DNA from: CAYQIM01 sp964417555
GTDB taxonomy: Bacteria > Pseudomonadota > Gammaproteobacteria > Diplorickettsiales > Diplorickettsiaceae
Direction of reading: 5' to 3'
NCBI GenBank assembly: GCA_964417555.1
Contig: CAYQIM010000065.1
Coordinates: forward strand, 89,119 to 153,118
Length of the DNA: 64,000 bases
The first letter of the stretch is position 1, and each line of letters opens with the position of its first letter. This document shows positions 8,904-21,106 of this stretch, piece by piece. Both the position numbers and the translations under genes were made by a program. The notes under the pieces were generated by a model. The model was not told the DNA's origin. It searched no databases and saw only the letters and a program-made list of their open reading frames with translations.

Positions 8904-11900
8904 TTAGCTTCCATCTTTGTTCGGTCCTTCCGATAAAGCTTGGCTCAAGGCCTGTTCTACATCACTCGCGGTCATCTGTGGCGTTGTCGAAGCTAATTTT
9001 TGCTTTCTCGCTAATACATTAGCCGCCCGCTGACGCCGTACTTCGGAATGATACGCAAACCCAGTCCCAGCAGGAATTAAACGTCCTACAATCACGTTTT
9101 CTTTTAATCCCTTAAGATCATCACGTTTTCCAGTCACTGCCGCTTCTGTTAACACGCGCGTGGTTTCCTGGAACGACGCCGCTGAGATAAAGGAATCTGT
9201 CGCTAAGGATGCTTTAGTAATCCCCAGTAATACCGATTCGAAACGTGCTGGTAGTTTGTTACTTTCCACCAGTTTACGATTTTCTTCTTTGACGCGAGCT
9301 TCTTCAAGCTGTTCACCTTTTAAGAAACGACTTTCGCCTGAATCTAAGATATTAACCTTACGCAACATCTGGCGAACAATTACCTCAATGTGCTTATCAT
9401 TAATCTTCACACCTTGTAGACGGTAAACCTCTTGGACTTCGCTTACAATATAGTTAGACAGCTTATTAATCCCTAATAAACGTAAGATATCATGCGGGTT
9501 TAATGGACCATCCGCGACCACTTCACCCCGTTCAACATGTTCACCCTCAAAAACAGTGACATGACGCCATTTTGGAATTAATGCTTCAAAGACTTCCCCA
9601 TCATTACCCGTAATCACTAAACGGCGCTTACCTTTAGTTTCTTTACCAAAGCTAATGATCCCGGAAATCTCAGCTAAAATAGCCGGCTCTTTTGGCTTTC
9701 GTGCCTCAAACAAATCGGCTACCCTAGGCAAGCCTCCGGTAATATCGCGGGTCTTAGAAGTTTCTTGCGGGATACGAGCGACGATATCACCGACACCAAC
9801 CGCCGCACCATCTTCTAAGCTCAAAATAGCGTTAACCGGTAAGAAGTAATGCGCAGGTAAACGTGTGCCGGGTAAGAAAAGATCATTACCTTCTTTATTA
9901 GTTAACCTAACCATCGGTCTTAATTCTTTACCGCCAGAGCCCCGTTGTTTAGAATCCGTCACCACGATACTGGTTAATCCAGTGACATCATCCGTTTGCC
10001 GATTCATGGTAATGCCATCAACCAAATCAATAAACTTAATGTAACCTGCCACTTCCGTCACCACGGGGTGGGTATGCGGATCCCATTGAGCAATGACTTG
10101 ACCTGGAACCACTTCAGCCCCATCAGAAACCTTAATACTCGCACCATAGGGTAGTTTATAGCGCTCACGCTCACGGCCTTGGGCATCCAGCAAGGTTAGC
10201 TCACCGGAACGCGAGACGGTCACAAAATGACCCTCTGCGTGCTTAACCAGCTTAATGTTATGCAGCTTAATGCGTCCTTTCGATTTCACCTGAATATGAT
10301 TAGCTAAAGCCACCTGTGAAGCAGCTCCTCCGATATGGAAGGTACGCATGGTCAGCTGGGTCCCTGGTTCACCAATGGATTGCGCAGCGATAACACCGAC
10401 AGACTCCCCAATAACAACCAAATGACCTCGCGCTAAATCTCGACCGTAACAGGCGGCGCAAATACCATAACGCGCTTCACAGGTAATAGGTGAACGTACC
10501 TTGACCTGATCCACCGCCCGTTCTTCTAAGGTGTTAACCCAAGCCTCATCTAACAAAGTACCTTTGTTGACGACGACATCATCACTACCCGGTAAACTTA
10601 CATCCTCAGCCAATACACGGCCTAATACGCGTTCACGTAAAGGAACCATGATTTCACCACCTTCCACGTGAGGAGTAATAAGGATTCCTTGTTCGACCCC
10701 GCAATCAAGTTCAGTGACAACCATATCTTGAGCAACGTCGACTAGACGACGCGTCAGATATCCTGAGTTAGCGGTCTTTAATGCCGTATCGGCAAGACCT
10801 TTTCGCGCACCGTGGGTAGAAATAAAGTACTGTAAAACGTCTAGACCTTCACGGAAATTGGCCGTAATCGGTGTTTCAATAATGCTACCGTCTGGCTTGG
10901 TCATTAAACCCCGCATACCCGCTAACTGACGCATCTGCGCAGGCGAACCCCGCGCGCCAGAGTCTGCCATCATATAAACCGGATTAAATGATTCTTGCGC
11001 GACTAATTTTCCATCGGCATTCAGCACATCTTCCGTCGCAAGTTTTTCCATCATCGCCTTAGCGACTTGATCATTGGTACAAGACCAAATATCAATCACT
11101 TTGTTATATCGTTCCCCTTGTGTCACTAAGCCTGAACTATATTGTGATTCAATCTCTTTAACCTCAGCCTCGGCGTCAGTAATAATCGCAGCCTTACCTT
11201 CAGGAATAATCAAATCCTCAATACCGATAGAAATACCGGCACGCGTTGCATAACTAAAGCCGGTATACATCAACTTATCAGCAAATATAGCAGTCGCTTT
11301 CAGCCCTAAACGACGATAACATTCATTAATAAGGCTAAGGATGGCCCTTTTGTTTAGTGCCTTATTGATTAAAGAAAATGGCAGCCCGTCTGGTAAAATT
11401 TCACGTAATAACGCTCTACCTACCGTGGTCTCAACAAGTCTAGTTGATTCTTGCCGTTTTCCGTCAGCATCAAACACAACCTCTTTAATACGAACTTTGA
11501 TTTTGGCATGTAGATCAGCAAAGCCGGTATCGTAAAGCTGGCGCACATCATTAACGTCTGCACAGACTAAGCCTTCACCTTTGGCGTTGATTCTATCGCG
11601 TGTTAAGTAATAGAGACCTAGAACAACGTCCTGAGTAGGAACAATAATAGGTTCACCGTTGGCTGGTGATAAAATATTATTAGTAGACATCATTAACGCA
11701 CGCGCTTCTAACTGTGCTTCTATGGTTAATGGCACGTGTACTGCCATTTGATCGCCGTCAAAGTCGGCGTTATAAGCCGTACAAACTAAAGGATGCAACT
11801 GAATAGCTTTACCTTCAATTAAAATAGGTTCGAAGGCTTGAATACCGAGTCGATGCAGTGTCGGTGCACGATTTAATAAAACCGGATGCTCACGAATCAC

Positions 11901-13316
11901 TTCTTCTAAAATATCCCAAACTTCAGGCGCTTCGTTCTCCACCATTTTTTTAGCCGCTTTAATGGTAGAAGCTAAATCACGAAGTTGCAGTTTACTTAAA
12001 ATAAATGGCTTAAATAATTCTAAGGCCATTTTTTTCGGTAAGCCGCATTGATGTAATTTAAGTGTAGGTCCTACTACGATAACCGAACGACCCGAGTAAT
12101 CAACACGTTTACCTAATAAATTCTGTCTAAAGCGACCTTGTTTCCCTTTAATCATATCGGCTAATGATTTTAAAGGCCGTTTATTACTGCCAGTAATAGC
12201 GCGTCCGCGACGGCCATTATCAAGCAAGGCATCAACCGATTCCTGCAACATACGTTTTTCATTACGCACAATAATATCGGGCGCATTGAGATCGAGTAAA
12301 CGTTTTAACCGGTTATTACGATTGATAACACGTCGATACAGATCATTGAGATCAGAGGTTGCAAAACGTCCACCATCTAGAGGTACTAAAGGACGTAAGT
12401 CTGGTGGTAACACCGGCAATACAGTCAATACCATCCATTCAGGCTTATTGCCGGACTGCTCAAAGGCTTCTAAAAGTTTTAGTCGCTTTGCATACTTCTT
12501 GAGTTTGGTTTCTGAATTGGTATTGGGAATCTCTTCGCGTAAGCGATTAATTTCCTCATCTATCTCTAAGGTAACCAATAATTGCTGAATCGCTTCAGCA
12601 CCCATACGCGCATCAAATTCATCACCATGCTCTTCGATGGCTTCTAGATACTGTTCATCTGTTAAAAGTTGACCTCGCTGTAACGTCGTCATTCCAGGAT
12701 CAACCACAACAAATGCTTCAAAATAGAGCACACGTTCAATATCACGTAAGGTCATGTCAAGTAAAAGACCAATACGCGAAGGTAAAGATTTTAAAAACCA
12801 AATGTGCGCAACCGGACTGGCTAACTCAACATGGCCCATACGTTCACGACGAACTTTAGTTAGCGCAACTTCCACACCACACTTTTCACAAATCACGCCA
12901 CGATGTTTAAGCCGCTTATATTTACCACATAAACATTCGTAATCTTTAATAGGTCCAAAAATCTTGGCACAAAATAAACCATCTCTTTCAGGTTTAAAGG
13001 TACGATAATTAATAGTCTCTGGTTTTTTTACCTCGCCATAAGACCAAGTACGGATCATATCTGGAGAAGCTAATGAAATACGAATATTATCAAATTCATC
13101 CAAATAATCTTCTTGCTTCAAAATGCCCAATAAGTCTGACATTAAAGGCTTAGGTGTGCCACTCGATACAGCCTGCACAGCTTCTGCCATACTCGCCAAA
13201 CTTTCTGTACTCTGTGCATCTGACATAGACATCTCTTTAGCCCCTGCTTCCGATGCTGACGCTGTACTTTCAACATCGACAGATATAGGCGCTGCTTTTG
13301 GTTTACTCGTTGCCAA
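8904..13316 (-). CDS. rpoC: RNA polymerase beta' subunit, N-terminally extended
   Basis: Largest catalytic subunit of RNA polymerase. The catalytic [12 protein letters not shown] motif is at residues 516-527 (Mg-binding Asp518, 520, 522). The N-terminal zinc site ([17 protein letters not shown]) and the second zinc cluster ([15 protein letters not shown]) are intact. The open frame begins at TTG 13316, with TGGAG 8 bases upstream, giving 1470 residues. The family's usual start aligns with [10 protein letters not shown] at residue 59 (13142), which has no visible Shine-Dalgarno. Another candidate is ATG at residue 29, with AGGGG 6 bases upstream. So a Ser/Ala/Glu-rich leader of 30-58 residues seems real. 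It follows rpoB by 18 bases. Confidence 0.96.
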   Translation of the reverse strand: MATSKPKAAPISVDVESTASASEAGAKEMSMSDAQSTESLASMAEAVQAVSSGTPKPLMSDLLGILKQEDYLDEFDNIRISLASPDMIRTWSYGEVKKPETINYRTFKPERDGLFCAKIFGPIKDYECLCGKYKRLKHRGVICEKCGVEVALTKVRRERMGHVELASPVAHIWFLKSLPSRIGLLLDMTLRDIERVLYFEAFVVVDPGMTTLQRGQLLTDEQYLEAIEEHGDEFDARMGAEAIQQLLVTLEIDEEINRLREEIPNTNSETKLKKYAKRLKLLEAFEQSGNKPEWMVLTVLPVLPPDLRPLVPLDGGRFATSDLNDLYRRVINRNNRLKRLLDLNAPDIIVRNEKRMLQESVDALLDNGRRGRAITGSNKRPLKSLADMIKGKQGRFRQNLLGKRVDYSGRSVIVVGPTLKLHQCGLPKKMALELFKPFILSKLQLRDLASTIKAAKKMVENEAPEVWDILEEVIREHPVLLNRAPTLHRLGIQAFEPILIEGKAIQLHPLVCTAYNADFDGDQMAVHVPLTIEAQLEARALMMSTNNILSPANGEPIIVPTQDVVLGLYYLTRDRINAKGEGLVCADVNDVRQLYDTGFADLHAKIKVRIKEVVFDADGKRQESTRLVETTVGRALLREILPDGLPFSLINKALNKRAILSLINECYRRLGLKATAIFADKLMYTGFSYATRAGISIGIEDLIIPEGKAAIITDAEAEVKEIESQYSSGLVTQGERYNKVIDIWSCTNDQVAKAMMEKLATEDVLNADGKLVAQESFNPVYMMADSGARGSPAQMRQLAGMRGLMTKPDGSIIETPITANFREGLDVLQYFISTHGARKGLADTALKTANSGYLTRRLVDVAQDMVVTELDCGVEQGILITPHVEGGEIMVPLRERVLGRVLAEDVSLPGSDDVVVNKGTLLDEAWVNTLEERAVDQVKVRSPITCEARYGICAACYGRDLARGHLVVIGESVGVIAAQSIGEPGTQLTMRTFHIGGAASQVALANHIQVKSKGRIKLHNIKLVKHAEGHFVTVSRSGELTLLDAQGRERERYKLPYGASIKVSDGAEVVPGQVIAQWDPHTHPVVTEVAGYIKFIDLVDGITMNRQTDDVTGLTSIVVTDSKQRGSGGKELRPMVRLTNKEGNDLFLPGTRLPAHYFLPVNAILSLEDGAAVGVGDIVARIPQETSKTRDITGGLPRVADLFEARKPKEPAILAEISGIISFGKETKGKRRLVITGNDGEVFEALIPKWRHVTVFEGEHVERGEVVADGPLNPHDILRLLGINKLSNYIVSEVQEVYRLQGVKINDKHIEVIVRQMLRKVNILDSGESRFLKGEQLEEARVKEENRKLVESNKLPARFESVLLGITKASLATDSFISAASFQETTRVLTEAAVTGKRDDLKGLKENVIVGRLIPAGTGFAYHSEVRRQRAANVLARKQKLASTTPQMTASDVEQALSQALSEGPNKDGS

Positions 13317-13334
13317 GGTTATACTCCACTTCGA

Positions 13335-16300
13335 TTAATCTTTGGTTTCTAGTTCCGCATTGATGGCCAAGGAACGTATTTCCTTGACTAGTACATTAAA
13401 CGATTCTGGCATCCCCGCTTCCATATGATGATCGCCATCAACAATATTTTTATACATTTTCGTTCTACCGGCGACATCATCCGATTTCACCGTTAGCATT
13501 TCTTGTAAGGTATAAGCAGCACCATAGGCCTCTAATGCCCAAACCTCCATTTCACCAAAGCGCTGACCACCAAATTGAGCTTTACCGCCTAAAGGCTGTT
13601 GTGTTACTAAACTATATGAGCCGGTCGATCGCGCATGCATTTTATCGTCAACTAAATGGTTTAGTTTAAGCATATACATATAACCGACAGTCACCGGGCG
13701 CTCAAAACGCTGTCCTGTCCGACCGTCGTAAAGCGTAGTCTGACCGGACTCTGGCAAATCAGCCAAGTGCAACATACGTTTGATCTCCGTTTCCGTTACA
13801 CCATCAAAGACAGGCGTCGCCATCGGCACACCCTGCCGCAGATTATGTGCTAATTCAATCACTTCCTCATCCGCTAATTTATCCAGATTAACCTTTTGTG
13901 CCACTTGCTTATTATCGTTATAAATAGATCCTAAAAAGGTCTTTATTTCCTTGATATTTTTTTTCTCGTCCAACATGGTGCCAATCTTGAGACCTAAGCC
14001 TTTTGCCGCCCAACCTAAATGCGTTTCTAATACCTGTCCGACGTTCATACGTGAAGGAACACCTAAGGGATTTAATACAATATCAACCGGCGTCCCATCT
14101 TCCATATAAGGCATATCTTCAACCGGAATAATTGTTGAAATAACCCCTTTGTTACCGTGACGACCTGCCATTTTATCGCCCGGCTGGATACAGCGTTTGA
14201 TAGCTAAGTAAACCTTAACGATTTTGAGAATTCCCGGCGCCAAATCACCCCCTTGGATCAATTTTTTACGTTTATTTTCAAATTTTTCGTCTAAGGCGAT
14301 ACGTGCCGTTTCAAGCTGCTTAGCCACCGCTTCTAATTGCTGATTAGCGGCTTCATCACGTAAGCTGACAGAAAACCATTGGTCTTTAGACAAAGTACTC
14401 AAATACTCCAACGTCACTTTACTACCTGATTTGAGTTTATTTGGCCCACTGCTAGCAACAGCACCCACTAACAAGGTTTCTAAACGTTGGTAAGCATCAT
14501 TCTCTAAAATTCTAAACTCGTCGTAGAGATCCTTCTTAATTTTTTCCAGCGCCATGGCTTCGATACTTAAAGCACGCTCATCTTTTTCTAATCCATCGCG
14601 GGTAAATACTTGAACATCAATAACAGTTCCGCGCATGCCAGAAGGTACGCGCAAAGAGCTATCTTTTACATCCGATGCTTTTTCACCAAAAATTGCACGC
14701 AACAACTTTTCTTCAGGCGTTAGTTGAGTTTCACCTTTTGGAGTTACTTTTCCAACCAGAATATCACCCGCCTCAACCCAAGCACCTAAGTGCACAATGC
14801 CAGATTCATCCAGTTTGGACAGCGCGCCTTCACCAACATTTGGAATATCAGCGGTAATTTCTTCAGCCCCTAGTTTAGTATCACGCCCAATACAAGTGAG
14901 TTCTTCAATATGAATGGTCGTAAAGCGATCTTCAGAAACAACACGCTCGGAGATTAAAATAGAATCCTCAAAGTTATAACCATTCCATGGCATAAACGCG
15001 ACTAATAAATTACGACCCAATGCAAGTTCGCCGAGATCGGTAGAAGGACCGTCGGCTAACACATCACCTTTTTTGACGATATCCCCTTTATTGACTAAAG
15101 GACGTTGGTTAATGCAGGTATTCTGATTAGAACGGGTATATTTAGTCAAATTATAAATATCAACCCCGGCTGTGCCCGCAGTCGTTTCTTCATCATCCAC
15201 ACGTACCACAATTCGGCCTGCATCCACGGAATCGATAAAACCACCCCGCTTAGCAACCACAACCACGCCAGAATCCACCGCTACTTTACGTTCCATCCCC
15301 GTTCCCACTAAGGGTTTTTCAGTACGCAAGGTAGGAACAGCTTGACGTTGCATGTTAGATCCCATTAAGGCACGGTTAGCATCGTCGTGTTCTAAGAAAG
15401 GAATTAGAGAAGCCGCCACCGAAACTACTTGCGCCGGTGAAATATCCATATAATCGACTTTATCCGCCGTTGTCAGCATCGATTCATTACGGTGACGTGA
15501 TGGAATTAAATCATCAATTAATTTTCCATGACTATGACTATCTAATCGTGTATTAGCTTGCGCAATGACATATTTACCTTCTTCAATCGCCGACAAATAT
15601 TGGATTTCTTGCGTTACTTTGCCGTTTTCAACCTTGCGATAAGGTGTCTCAAGGAACCCGTAATGGTTTGTTCTTGCATAAACGGCTAAGGAGTTAATTA
15701 AGCCAATGTTAGGTCCTTCTGGTGTTTCAATTGGACACACACGACCATAATGCGTAGGATGCACGTCTCGAACCTCAAAACCCGCACGTTCACGCGTCAA
15801 GCCACCCGGCCCTAGTGCAGAAACTCGCCGTTTATGGGTAATTTCAGACAATGGGTTCACTTGGTCCATGAACTGTGATAACTGGCTAGAACCAAAAAAT
15901 TCTTTGATTGCCGCCGAAATAGGCTTAGCATTGATTAAATCTTGCGGCATTAAGTTTTCAGATTCCGCTACACTCAGGCGATCCCTGACGGCACGCTCAA
16001 CACGAACCAAACCGACACGAAACTGATTTTCAGCCATTTCACCGACACTTCGCACACGTCGATTACCTAAATGATCAATATCATCCACATCCCCTTTACC
16101 ATTACGAATATCAATCAATGCCTTTAAGACCTCGACGATGTCCTCTTTGGTTAAAGTTCCTGGCCCTAAAATATCTTCGCGCCCTAAACGGCGATTAAAT
16201 TTCATTCGCCCTACCGCTGACAAATCATAGCGCTCGGAAACAAAGAATAAATTTTTAAACAACGCTTCTGCCGCTTCCTTAGTAGGTGGTTCACCCGGAC

Positions 16301-17474
16301 GCATCATGCGATAGATTTCCACCAGCGCTTCCTGCTGATTATGACTAGGATCAATGCGTAGCGTTGTAGAAATATAAGAACCTGAATCTAAATCATTTGT
16401 ATAAAGGGTTTCAATCGTTTTTATACTCGATTCAGCGATTTTCTTAATAATATCAGCTGTCAACTCGGTATTGGCTTCAAAGAGAACCTCACCTGTTTCT
16501 GGATCTACGATAGGTTTTGCTAAGGTTTTCCCTAATAAATACTCTAACGGCAAGGTCAACTGTTTAGCGTTTGCTTTTTCGAGTTGTCGAATTTGCCGTG
16601 CCGCAATACGACGACCTTGCTCTACAACAATATTACCTTCGGCATCTTTGATATCAAAGCTAGCTATTTCACCACGTAGGCGTTCTGGAACTAAATCTAA
16701 AACAACAGAATCGCCTTTAAAATGGAAAACATTATTAGTAAAAAATAACTCGAGAATTTCTTCTGTAGTAAAACCTAAAGCGCGTAACAGGATGGTCGCT
16801 GCTAATTTACGTCGTCTATCGATACGGACAAAAAGATTATCTTTGGGATCAAATTCGAAATCTAGCCAAGAACCTCGATAAGGAATAATTCGTGCGGCAT
16901 AGAGCAATTTACCGGATGAGTGTGTTTTACCCTTATCATGCTCAAAGAATACACCAGGCGATCGGTGTAATTGTGAAACCACTACCCGATCAGTACCATT
17001 AATGACAAAACTACCCGTATCTGTCATCAAGGGGATTTCACCCATATAGACTTCTTGTTCTTTAATATTTTTAATTCGAGTCGTACCGGGTGCTGCTTCT
17101 TTATCATAAATAATAAGACGCATCTTAACACGCAAAGGGGCGCCATAGGTTAAACCACGCACTTGACATTCTTTAACGTCAAAAGACGGTTGCCCTATGC
17201 GATAGGAAATGTATTCTAACGTCGCTTCGCCACCCGAGTAAGAAGAAATAGGAAACACCGATTTAAAAGCTGCATTTAATCCAAATTTTTCTAAAGCATC
17301 GGCTGGCATATCCGGTTGTAAAAACCGATGGTAAGACTCGATCTGAGTCGCCAACAGATAAGGCGCCTCCATTATCGCAGCTTGTTTACCAAAATTTTTT
17401 CGAATACGTTTTTTTTCTGTGAAAGAACAAGGCTTAGCCGCTGACTCAGTTACTTGGGATGTCCGAATTACCAT
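13335..17474 (-). CDS. rpoB: RNA polymerase beta subunit
   Basis: Catalytic subunit of RNA polymerase, 1379 residues from ATG 17474; AGGTGA lies 6 bases upstream, and the in-frame TTG one codon earlier is not needed. The rifampicin pocket reads [20 protein letters not shown], then [20 protein letters not shown]. The residues equivalent to E. coli Asp516, His526 and Ser531 are intact, but Asn518 is Val. The C-terminal [18 protein letters not shown] motif is present. It sits between rplL and rpoC with an attenuator-like hairpin upstream. Confidence 0.98.
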   Translation of the reverse strand: MVIRTSQVTESAAKPCSFTEKKRIRKNFGKQAAIMEAPYLLATQIESYHRFLQPDMPADALEKFGLNAAFKSVFPISSYSGGEATLEYISYRIGQPSFDVKECQVRGLTYGAPLRVKMRLIIYDKEAAPGTTRIKNIKEQEVYMGEIPLMTDTGSFVINGTDRVVVSQLHRSPGVFFEHDKGKTHSSGKLLYAARIIPYRGSWLDFEFDPKDNLFVRIDRRRKLAATILLRALGFTTEEILELFFTNNVFHFKGDSVVLDLVPERLRGEIASFDIKDAEGNIVVEQGRRIAARQIRQLEKANAKQLTLPLEYLLGKTLAKPIVDPETGEVLFEANTELTADIIKKIAESSIKTIETLYTNDLDSGSYISTTLRIDPSHNQQEALVEIYRMMRPGEPPTKEAAEALFKNLFFVSERYDLSAVGRMKFNRRLGREDILGPGTLTKEDIVEVLKALIDIRNGKGDVDDIDHLGNRRVRSVGEMAENQFRVGLVRVERAVRDRLSVAESENLMPQDLINAKPISAAIKEFFGSSQLSQFMDQVNPLSEITHKRRVSALGPGGLTRERAGFEVRDVHPTHYGRVCPIETPEGPNIGLINSLAVYARTNHYGFLETPYRKVENGKVTQEIQYLSAIEEGKYVIAQANTRLDSHSHGKLIDDLIPSRHRNESMLTTADKVDYMDISPAQVVSVAASLIPFLEHDDANRALMGSNMQRQAVPTLRTEKPLVGTGMERKVAVDSGVVVVAKRGGFIDSVDAGRIVVRVDDEETTAGTAGVDIYNLTKYTRSNQNTCINQRPLVNKGDIVKKGDVLADGPSTDLGELALGRNLLVAFMPWNGYNFEDSILISERVVSEDRFTTIHIEELTCIGRDTKLGAEEITADIPNVGEGALSKLDESGIVHLGAWVEAGDILVGKVTPKGETQLTPEEKLLRAIFGEKASDVKDSSLRVPSGMRGTVIDVQVFTRDGLEKDERALSIEAMALEKIKKDLYDEFRILENDAYQRLETLLVGAVASSGPNKLKSGSKVTLEYLSTLSKDQWFSVSLRDEAANQQLEAVAKQLETARIALDEKFENKRKKLIQGGDLAPGILKIVKVYLAIKRCIQPGDKMAGRHGNKGVISTIIPVEDMPYMEDGTPVDIVLNPLGVPSRMNVGQVLETHLGWAAKGLGLKIGTMLDEKKNIKEIKTFLGSIYNDNKQVAQKVNLDKLADEEVIELAHNLRQGVPMATPVFDGVTETEIKRMLHLADLPESGQTTLYDGRTGQRFERPVTVGYMYMLKLNHLVDDKMHARSTGSYSLVTQQPLGGKAQFGGQRFGEMEVWALEAYGAAYTLQEMLTVKSDDVAGRTKMYKNIVDGDHHMEAGMPESFNVLVKEIRSLAINAELETKD

Positions 17475-17580
17475 CAAAGTTCACCTACTAGAGAACAGAA
17501 TAAATAAAAGAAAATTGCTACACTTAATAAAAAACCTACGCCAAATAAGCGTTTAGCGTAAAAATATCAATAATGAAGAA

Positions 17581-17601
17581 TGCCCAAGCGAAACTTGGGC
17601 A
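17581..17601 (-). terminator. Attenuator-like hairpin between rplL and rpoB
   Basis: Perfect 8-bp stem TGCCCAAG/CTTGGGCA with a 5-base loop, followed on the minus strand by a moderately T-rich stretch. In E. coli the rplL-rpoB gap contains a partial terminator that lowers rpoBC relative to ribosomal-protein transcription. Position and weak T-tract suggest the same role here. Confidence 0.65.
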
Positions 17602-17634
17602 CACTCTTATCGTCTAGATGTTAAGTCGTTAACC

Positions 17635-18021
17635 TTATTTAACGTCAACTTTAGCGCCCGCTTCTTCAAGTTTTTTCTTTAGCGCTTCTGCACCAGCTTT
17701 AGCAAGCCCTTCCTTCACCACTTTAGGTGCGGCTTCAACAAGGTCCTTCGCTTCTTTCAAACCTAAACCTGTTGCTTCACGCACAACCTTAATCACATTA
17801 ATTTTGTTAGCGCCAACTTCTGTCAAATGCACGTCAAATTCAGTCTTTTCTTCAGCAACAGCCGCTGCTCCACCCGCAGCAGGCGCTGCAGCAACGGTGG
17901 CTGCCGCAGCAGAAACACCAAATTTTTCTTCCATCATGGAAATAAGTTCACAAATGTCCATCGTCGACATTGCGGAAATTGCATTTAACACATCTTCTTT
18001 AGAATTAACAGCCGTACTCAT
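17635..18021 (-). CDS. rplL: 50S ribosomal protein L7/L12
   Basis: Multicopy stalk protein that recruits translational GTPases. The 128 residues show the N-terminal dimerisation helix ([20 protein letters not shown]), an Ala/Gly hinge ([20 protein letters not shown]) and the C-terminal factor-binding domain ([20 protein letters not shown]). It follows rplJ by 45 bases in the usual rplKAJL-rpoBC order. Confidence 0.97.
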   Translation of the reverse strand: MSTAVNSKEDVLNAISAMSTMDICELISMMEEKFGVSAAAATVAAAPAAGGAAAVAEEKTEFDVHLTEVGANKINVIKVVREATGLGLKEAKDLVEAAPKVVKEGLAKAGAEALKKKLEEAGAKVDVK

Positions 18022-18066
18022 ATAAGATTCACTCCAAAAAATAATTTTTCATTTAACCTTTAACCT

Positions 18067-18600
18067 TTAATTACCTGCTACTTGACGTTGATCACGTATA
18101 GCTGCAACAGTACGTACTAATTTGGCCGTAGGTTCAGCCATGGTACGAACCAGTTTGGTAACAGGTGCTTTCATAACTGCCATTAACATGGCAATGGCTT
18201 CATCACGTGTCGGTAGATTAGCTACCTTATCAAGTGCATTCACCGGAAGTAATTGGCCATCTAGCGCTAAGGCCTTAACCACTAACTTCTCGTATTGCTT
18301 GGTAAATGTCCTAATAAGGCGGGCTGCTGCACCAGGTTCTTGTTGCGAAAATGCCAACAGCAAAGGACCCACTAAGGTGTCTTGAAGACACGCAAAACCG
18401 GTTCCTTCTAAAGCGCGTCGTGCCAATGTATTGCGCACAACACGCAAATAAACACCGCTGTTACGCGCTTGTACCCGCAATTGACTCATTTCTCCCACAC
18501 TCAAACCACGATATTCAGCAGTCACTGCTGATAGCGCATTTTTTGCAACTTCTCCGACTTCCGCGACAATGGCCTGTTTATCTGCAAGTCTTAATGTCAC
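18067..18600 (-). CDS. rplJ: 50S ribosomal protein L10
   Basis: Stalk base protein that anchors L7/L12 dimers and autoregulates its operon by binding the mRNA leader. I choose GTG 18600 (VTLRLADKQAIVAEV, 177 residues) because GAGGAG lies 8 bases upstream and the N-terminus then matches the family. The longer frame from GTG 18621 would add seven Glu/Asn-rich residues encoded by the Shine-Dalgarno region itself. Its leader is unusually long and interrupted by palindromic repeats. Confidence 0.95.
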   Translation of the reverse strand: MTLRLADKQAIVAEVGEVAKNALSAVTAEYRGLSVGEMSQLRVQARNSGVYLRVVRNTLARRALEGTGFACLQDTLVGPLLLAFSQQEPGAAARLIRTFTKQYEKLVVKALALDGQLLPVNALDKVANLPTRDEAIAMLMAVMKAPVTKLVRTMAEPTAKLVRTVAAIRDQRQVAGN

Positions 18601-18744
18601 GTTCTCGTTCTCCTCATTCACTTTTAGCTGAACTCAGCTCATTATCAGGTCTTAGTACAGCGCGCGCGCCAAGTAAAATCTGATCTAGCAAAGTCCAGCA
18701 ATGGATAGGTGGTAGCCATTTACGGTTCACCGTCTGCGTAGGTA

Positions 18745-18890
18745 AGAAAGTGTCTTCAAATGTGCTAGGACGAGACAAGAAACGTTGTTTTTCGAGTATC
18801 GCAACGAAGCATACATATAAAGTATGTGAGTAGCGAAACACAGAAAAACAGCGTTTCTTGACCGTCATCGTGCATTTGAAGACACTTTCT
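18745..18890 (-). repeat. Palindromic repeat R1, copy A, in the rplJ leader
   Basis: A 146-base element with terminal inverted repeats (AGAAAGTGTCTTCAAATGTG at one end, its near-perfect complement at the other). Its core is shared with copies at 22197-22339, 23017-23159 and 48610-48752. The core (read TTTCTGTGTTTCGCTACTC) is nearly identical between copies; this one is inverted relative to the other three. It contains no gene. It lies between rplA and rplJ, inside what should be the rplJL leader. Confidence 0.85.
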
Positions 18891-18918
18891 AATATTAAGC
18901 ATCATAAAAATAGCCTGC

Positions 18919-18949
18919 CATTGCGAACGCGAAGCGCACAGCAATCCAG
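18919..18949. repeat. Short GC-rich palindromic repeat fragment
   Basis: Stretch beginning CATTGCGAACGCGAAGCG and ending AGCAATCCAG. The halves ATTGC and GCAAT frame an inverted GCGAAGCGC centre. It resembles the common bacterial intergenic repeat of the form CATTGCGAG..GCAATCCAG. Only one copy is seen in this window, so its family status is inferred. Confidence 0.4.
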
Positions 18950-18986
18950 TTATTTCTATCAACACACCTACGGTCTTCGACAGTTA

Positions 18987-19107
18987 GTAGGAAAAAATCC
19001 TACCTTCTGCGAATTTTGTTTGACCCACTACAAAGTAACCACCATGGTCTTGGTGAGGCTTAGTAAAAGGTCAATATGTTCTTATACCCTACTAACTTAT
19101 AATAGGG
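18987..19107 (-). promoter_or_regulatory. Structured leader region upstream of rplJ
   Basis: Two hairpins lie on the minus-strand leader: a perfect 6-bp stem GTAGGA/TCCTAC (18987-19003) and an imperfect 8-bp stem CCCTACTA/TAATAGGG (19087-19107). A TTGACT with a downstream ATAGAA at 17 bases lies just after rplA (about 19120-19145) and could be the rplJ promoter. In E. coli the equivalent leader binds L10. Whether these stems form the L10 site cannot be decided by eye. Confidence 0.35.
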
Positions 19108-19169
19108 GGGTAGTCCTTCTATCGTAAATACTGGCAATAGTCAATAAAAAAAAGCTAAGCGTGCTAAAT

Positions 19170-19871
19170 CTACGCCGTTTCTGCAATCGAACCCAGACTA
19201 ACCAACAGGCCAGGTCCCATCGTAGTCGATAAATGTAGCTTCTTTAAGTATGCACCTTTTGCCGTACTCGGTTTTGCTTTTTTGATAGCCGATATTAAAG
19301 TATCTAAATTTTGCTGCAGGTGTTGTGCTTCAAAATTAAGTTTACCAATCGTACAATGCACAATACCCCCTTTATCGGCTCGGTATTGAACTTGTCCGGA
19401 CTTCGCATTACTGACTGCGGTTTTTACATCCGTGGTAACTGTACCTGTTTTAGGATTTGGCATTAAACCTCTAGGGCCCAATATCTGACCTAATTGACCT
19501 ACGAAGCGCATCGCATCGGGTGTAGCAATCAATACATCGAAATCTAAATTACCCGCTTTAATGCTATCAGCAAGATCCTCAAAACCAACAATATCCGCAC
19601 CCGTTGCTTTTGCTATTTCGGCATTTGATCCTTGGGCAAAAACTGCTGCACGAGTCGTTCGGCCTGTTCCGTTCGGTAACACGACAGCACCACGGACGGC
19701 CTGATCGGATTTACGCGGATCAATACCTAGATTAATACTGACATCAACGCTTTCATTGAATTTAACCGTAGAGATTTCCTTAAGCAAAGCAATCGCTTCT
19801 AAAACGGTATAGGTCTTATTGAGAGGAAGTTTTTCTTTGATAAGTTTTAAACGCTTACTCAGTTTAGCCAT
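19170..19871 (-). CDS. rplA: 50S ribosomal protein L1
   Basis: 23S rRNA-binding protein of the L1 stalk and translational repressor of its own operon. The 233-residue product starts [15 protein letters not shown] at ATG 19871, one base after the rplK stop. An upstream in-frame extension lies inside rplK and is ignored. Conserved segments include [36 protein letters not shown] and [11 protein letters not shown]. Confidence 0.97.
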   Translation of the reverse strand: MAKLSKRLKLIKEKLPLNKTYTVLEAIALLKEISTVKFNESVDVSINLGIDPRKSDQAVRGAVVLPNGTGRTTRAAVFAQGSNAEIAKATGADIVGFEDLADSIKAGNLDFDVLIATPDAMRFVGQLGQILGPRGLMPNPKTGTVTTDVKTAVSNAKSGQVQYRADKGGIVHCTIGKLNFEAQHLQQNLDTLISAIKKAKPSTAKGAYLKKLHLSTTMGPGLLVSLGSIAETA

Positions 19872-19872
19872 C

Positions 19873-20310
19873 TTATAATACCCCCTCTTCCACTTCGATA
19901 CCCATGTTACGTGCTGTGCCTGCGATAGTACGAATCGCCGCATCCAAATCGTTAGCTGTCAAATCAGGCATTTTAATCGTTGCAATTTCTGCTAATTGTT
20001 TACGAGTAATTTTACCCACTTTGTCTTTATTGGATGCACTGCTACCTTTGGTAATTCCTACGGCTTTCATCACGAGGTAAGAAGCTGGAGGGGTTTTGAT
20101 AGTGAATGTAAAACTACGATCACTGTAGACCGTAATAACAACAGGCATAGGCATGCCTTTTTCTTTATCTTGCGTGCGCGCATTAAAGGCTTTGCAAAAC
20201 TCCATTATATTGACCCCTTGCTGACCCAATGCTGGACCAATAGGCGGCGCAGGATTGGCTTCACCGGCCTTAACCTGCAGTTTTACATAGGCTTGTATTT
20301 TCTTTGCCAT
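19873..20310 (-). CDS. rplK: 50S ribosomal protein L11
   Basis: GTPase-associated-centre protein binding 23S rRNA and needed for RelA activation. The 145 residues have the proline-rich N-terminal domain ([30 protein letters not shown] shown here in part) and the RNA-binding C-terminal domain ending [22 protein letters not shown] lies 8 bases upstream of the ATG. It is translationally adjacent to rplA (one-base gap). Confidence 0.97.
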   Translation of the reverse strand: MAKKIQAYVKLQVKAGEANPAPPIGPALGQQGVNIMEFCKAFNARTQDKEKGMPMPVVITVYSDRSFTFTIKTPPASYLVMKAVGITKGSSASNKDKVGKITRKQLAEIATIKMPDLTANDLDAAIRTIAGTARNMGIEVEEGVL

Positions 20311-20443
20311 TTTTTTATCTCCGGGTATAACGCTTATCTAAAATAAGCTCCCCATCAATGCCGAATACCCACTTTTTAGAACTTACAACGTCCTTTAGTG
20401 AGCCCGGACAGTTTATTTCCCCTCAAAGGGTCCTCTACTTGAA

Positions 20444-21091
20444 TCAAGTCTTTTTATTAACTTGACCAAATTCTAATTCAACCGGCGTAGAACGGCCAAA
20501 AATAATAACCGCGACTCTTAAACGGTTCTTTTCATAATTAACTTCTTCCACTTCGCCACTAAAGTCAGCAAAAGGCCCATCCACCACTCGAACAACTTCC
20601 CCTATCTCAAATAAGACTTTAGGTCTTGGTTTGTCTGCCCCCTCTTGCATACGTTGGAGAATTTTATCCACTTCTTTCTCACTCAGTGGGACAGGTTTAT
20701 CGCTGGTACCACCAATAAACTTAATAACACCCGGGGTCTTTTGCACGAGATACCAACTATCTTCATCCATTTGCATTTCAAGTAACACATAACCTGGATA
20801 AAACTTACGTGCTGATTTACGCTTATGGCCTTGTCGTATCTCCACCACTTCTTCCGTGGGAACGATGATCTGACCAAACTTTTCAGTCAAGCCTTGTTGT
20901 TGAATACGATCGTTTAAAGTATCTAATACTTTACGTTCGTAACCTGAACGAACTTGGACAACAAACCAATGCATTATTTTATTCGGTACCATTTTTTTTT
21001 CTATTACTTCCGATGACTTCTGCGTGCTAGAAGAATTTTGTTCGATTTCACCTTCGGAGGAGGGATGGAGTACTGTTTTTTTTTCAACCAT
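20444..21091 (-). CDS. nusG: Transcription factor NusG, N-terminally extended
   Basis: Processive elongation factor linking RNA polymerase to Rho or the ribosome. The NGN domain starts at [12 protein letters not shown] (residue 41) and the KOW domain ([20 protein letters not shown]) is near the end. NusG usually starts directly at the tryptophan-rich strand, so here a Ser/Glu/Lys-rich leader of about 40 residues precedes it. The start ATG 21091 has AAAGGG 9 bases upstream. Internal ATGs at residues 34 and 40 have no Shine-Dalgarno, so the leader is probably translated. secE ends 15 bases upstream. Confidence 0.95.
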   Translation of the reverse strand: MVEKKTVLHPSSEGEIEQNSSSTQKSSEVIEKKMVPNKIMHWFVVQVRSGYERKVLDTLNDRIQQQGLTEKFGQIIVPTEEVVEIRQGHKRKSARKFYPGYVLLEMQMDEDSWYLVQKTPGVIKFIGGTSDKPVPLSEKEVDKILQRMQEGADKPRPKVLFEIGEVVRVVDGPFADFSGEVEEVNYEKNRLRVAVIIFGRSTPVELEFGQVNKKT

Positions 21092-21106
21092 AACAAACTA
21101 CCCTTT

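Noticed and set aside
16471..16881. 136-residue plus-strand open frame inside rpoB
   Set aside because: Antisense shadow of rpoB with basic, low-information composition and no ribosome site.
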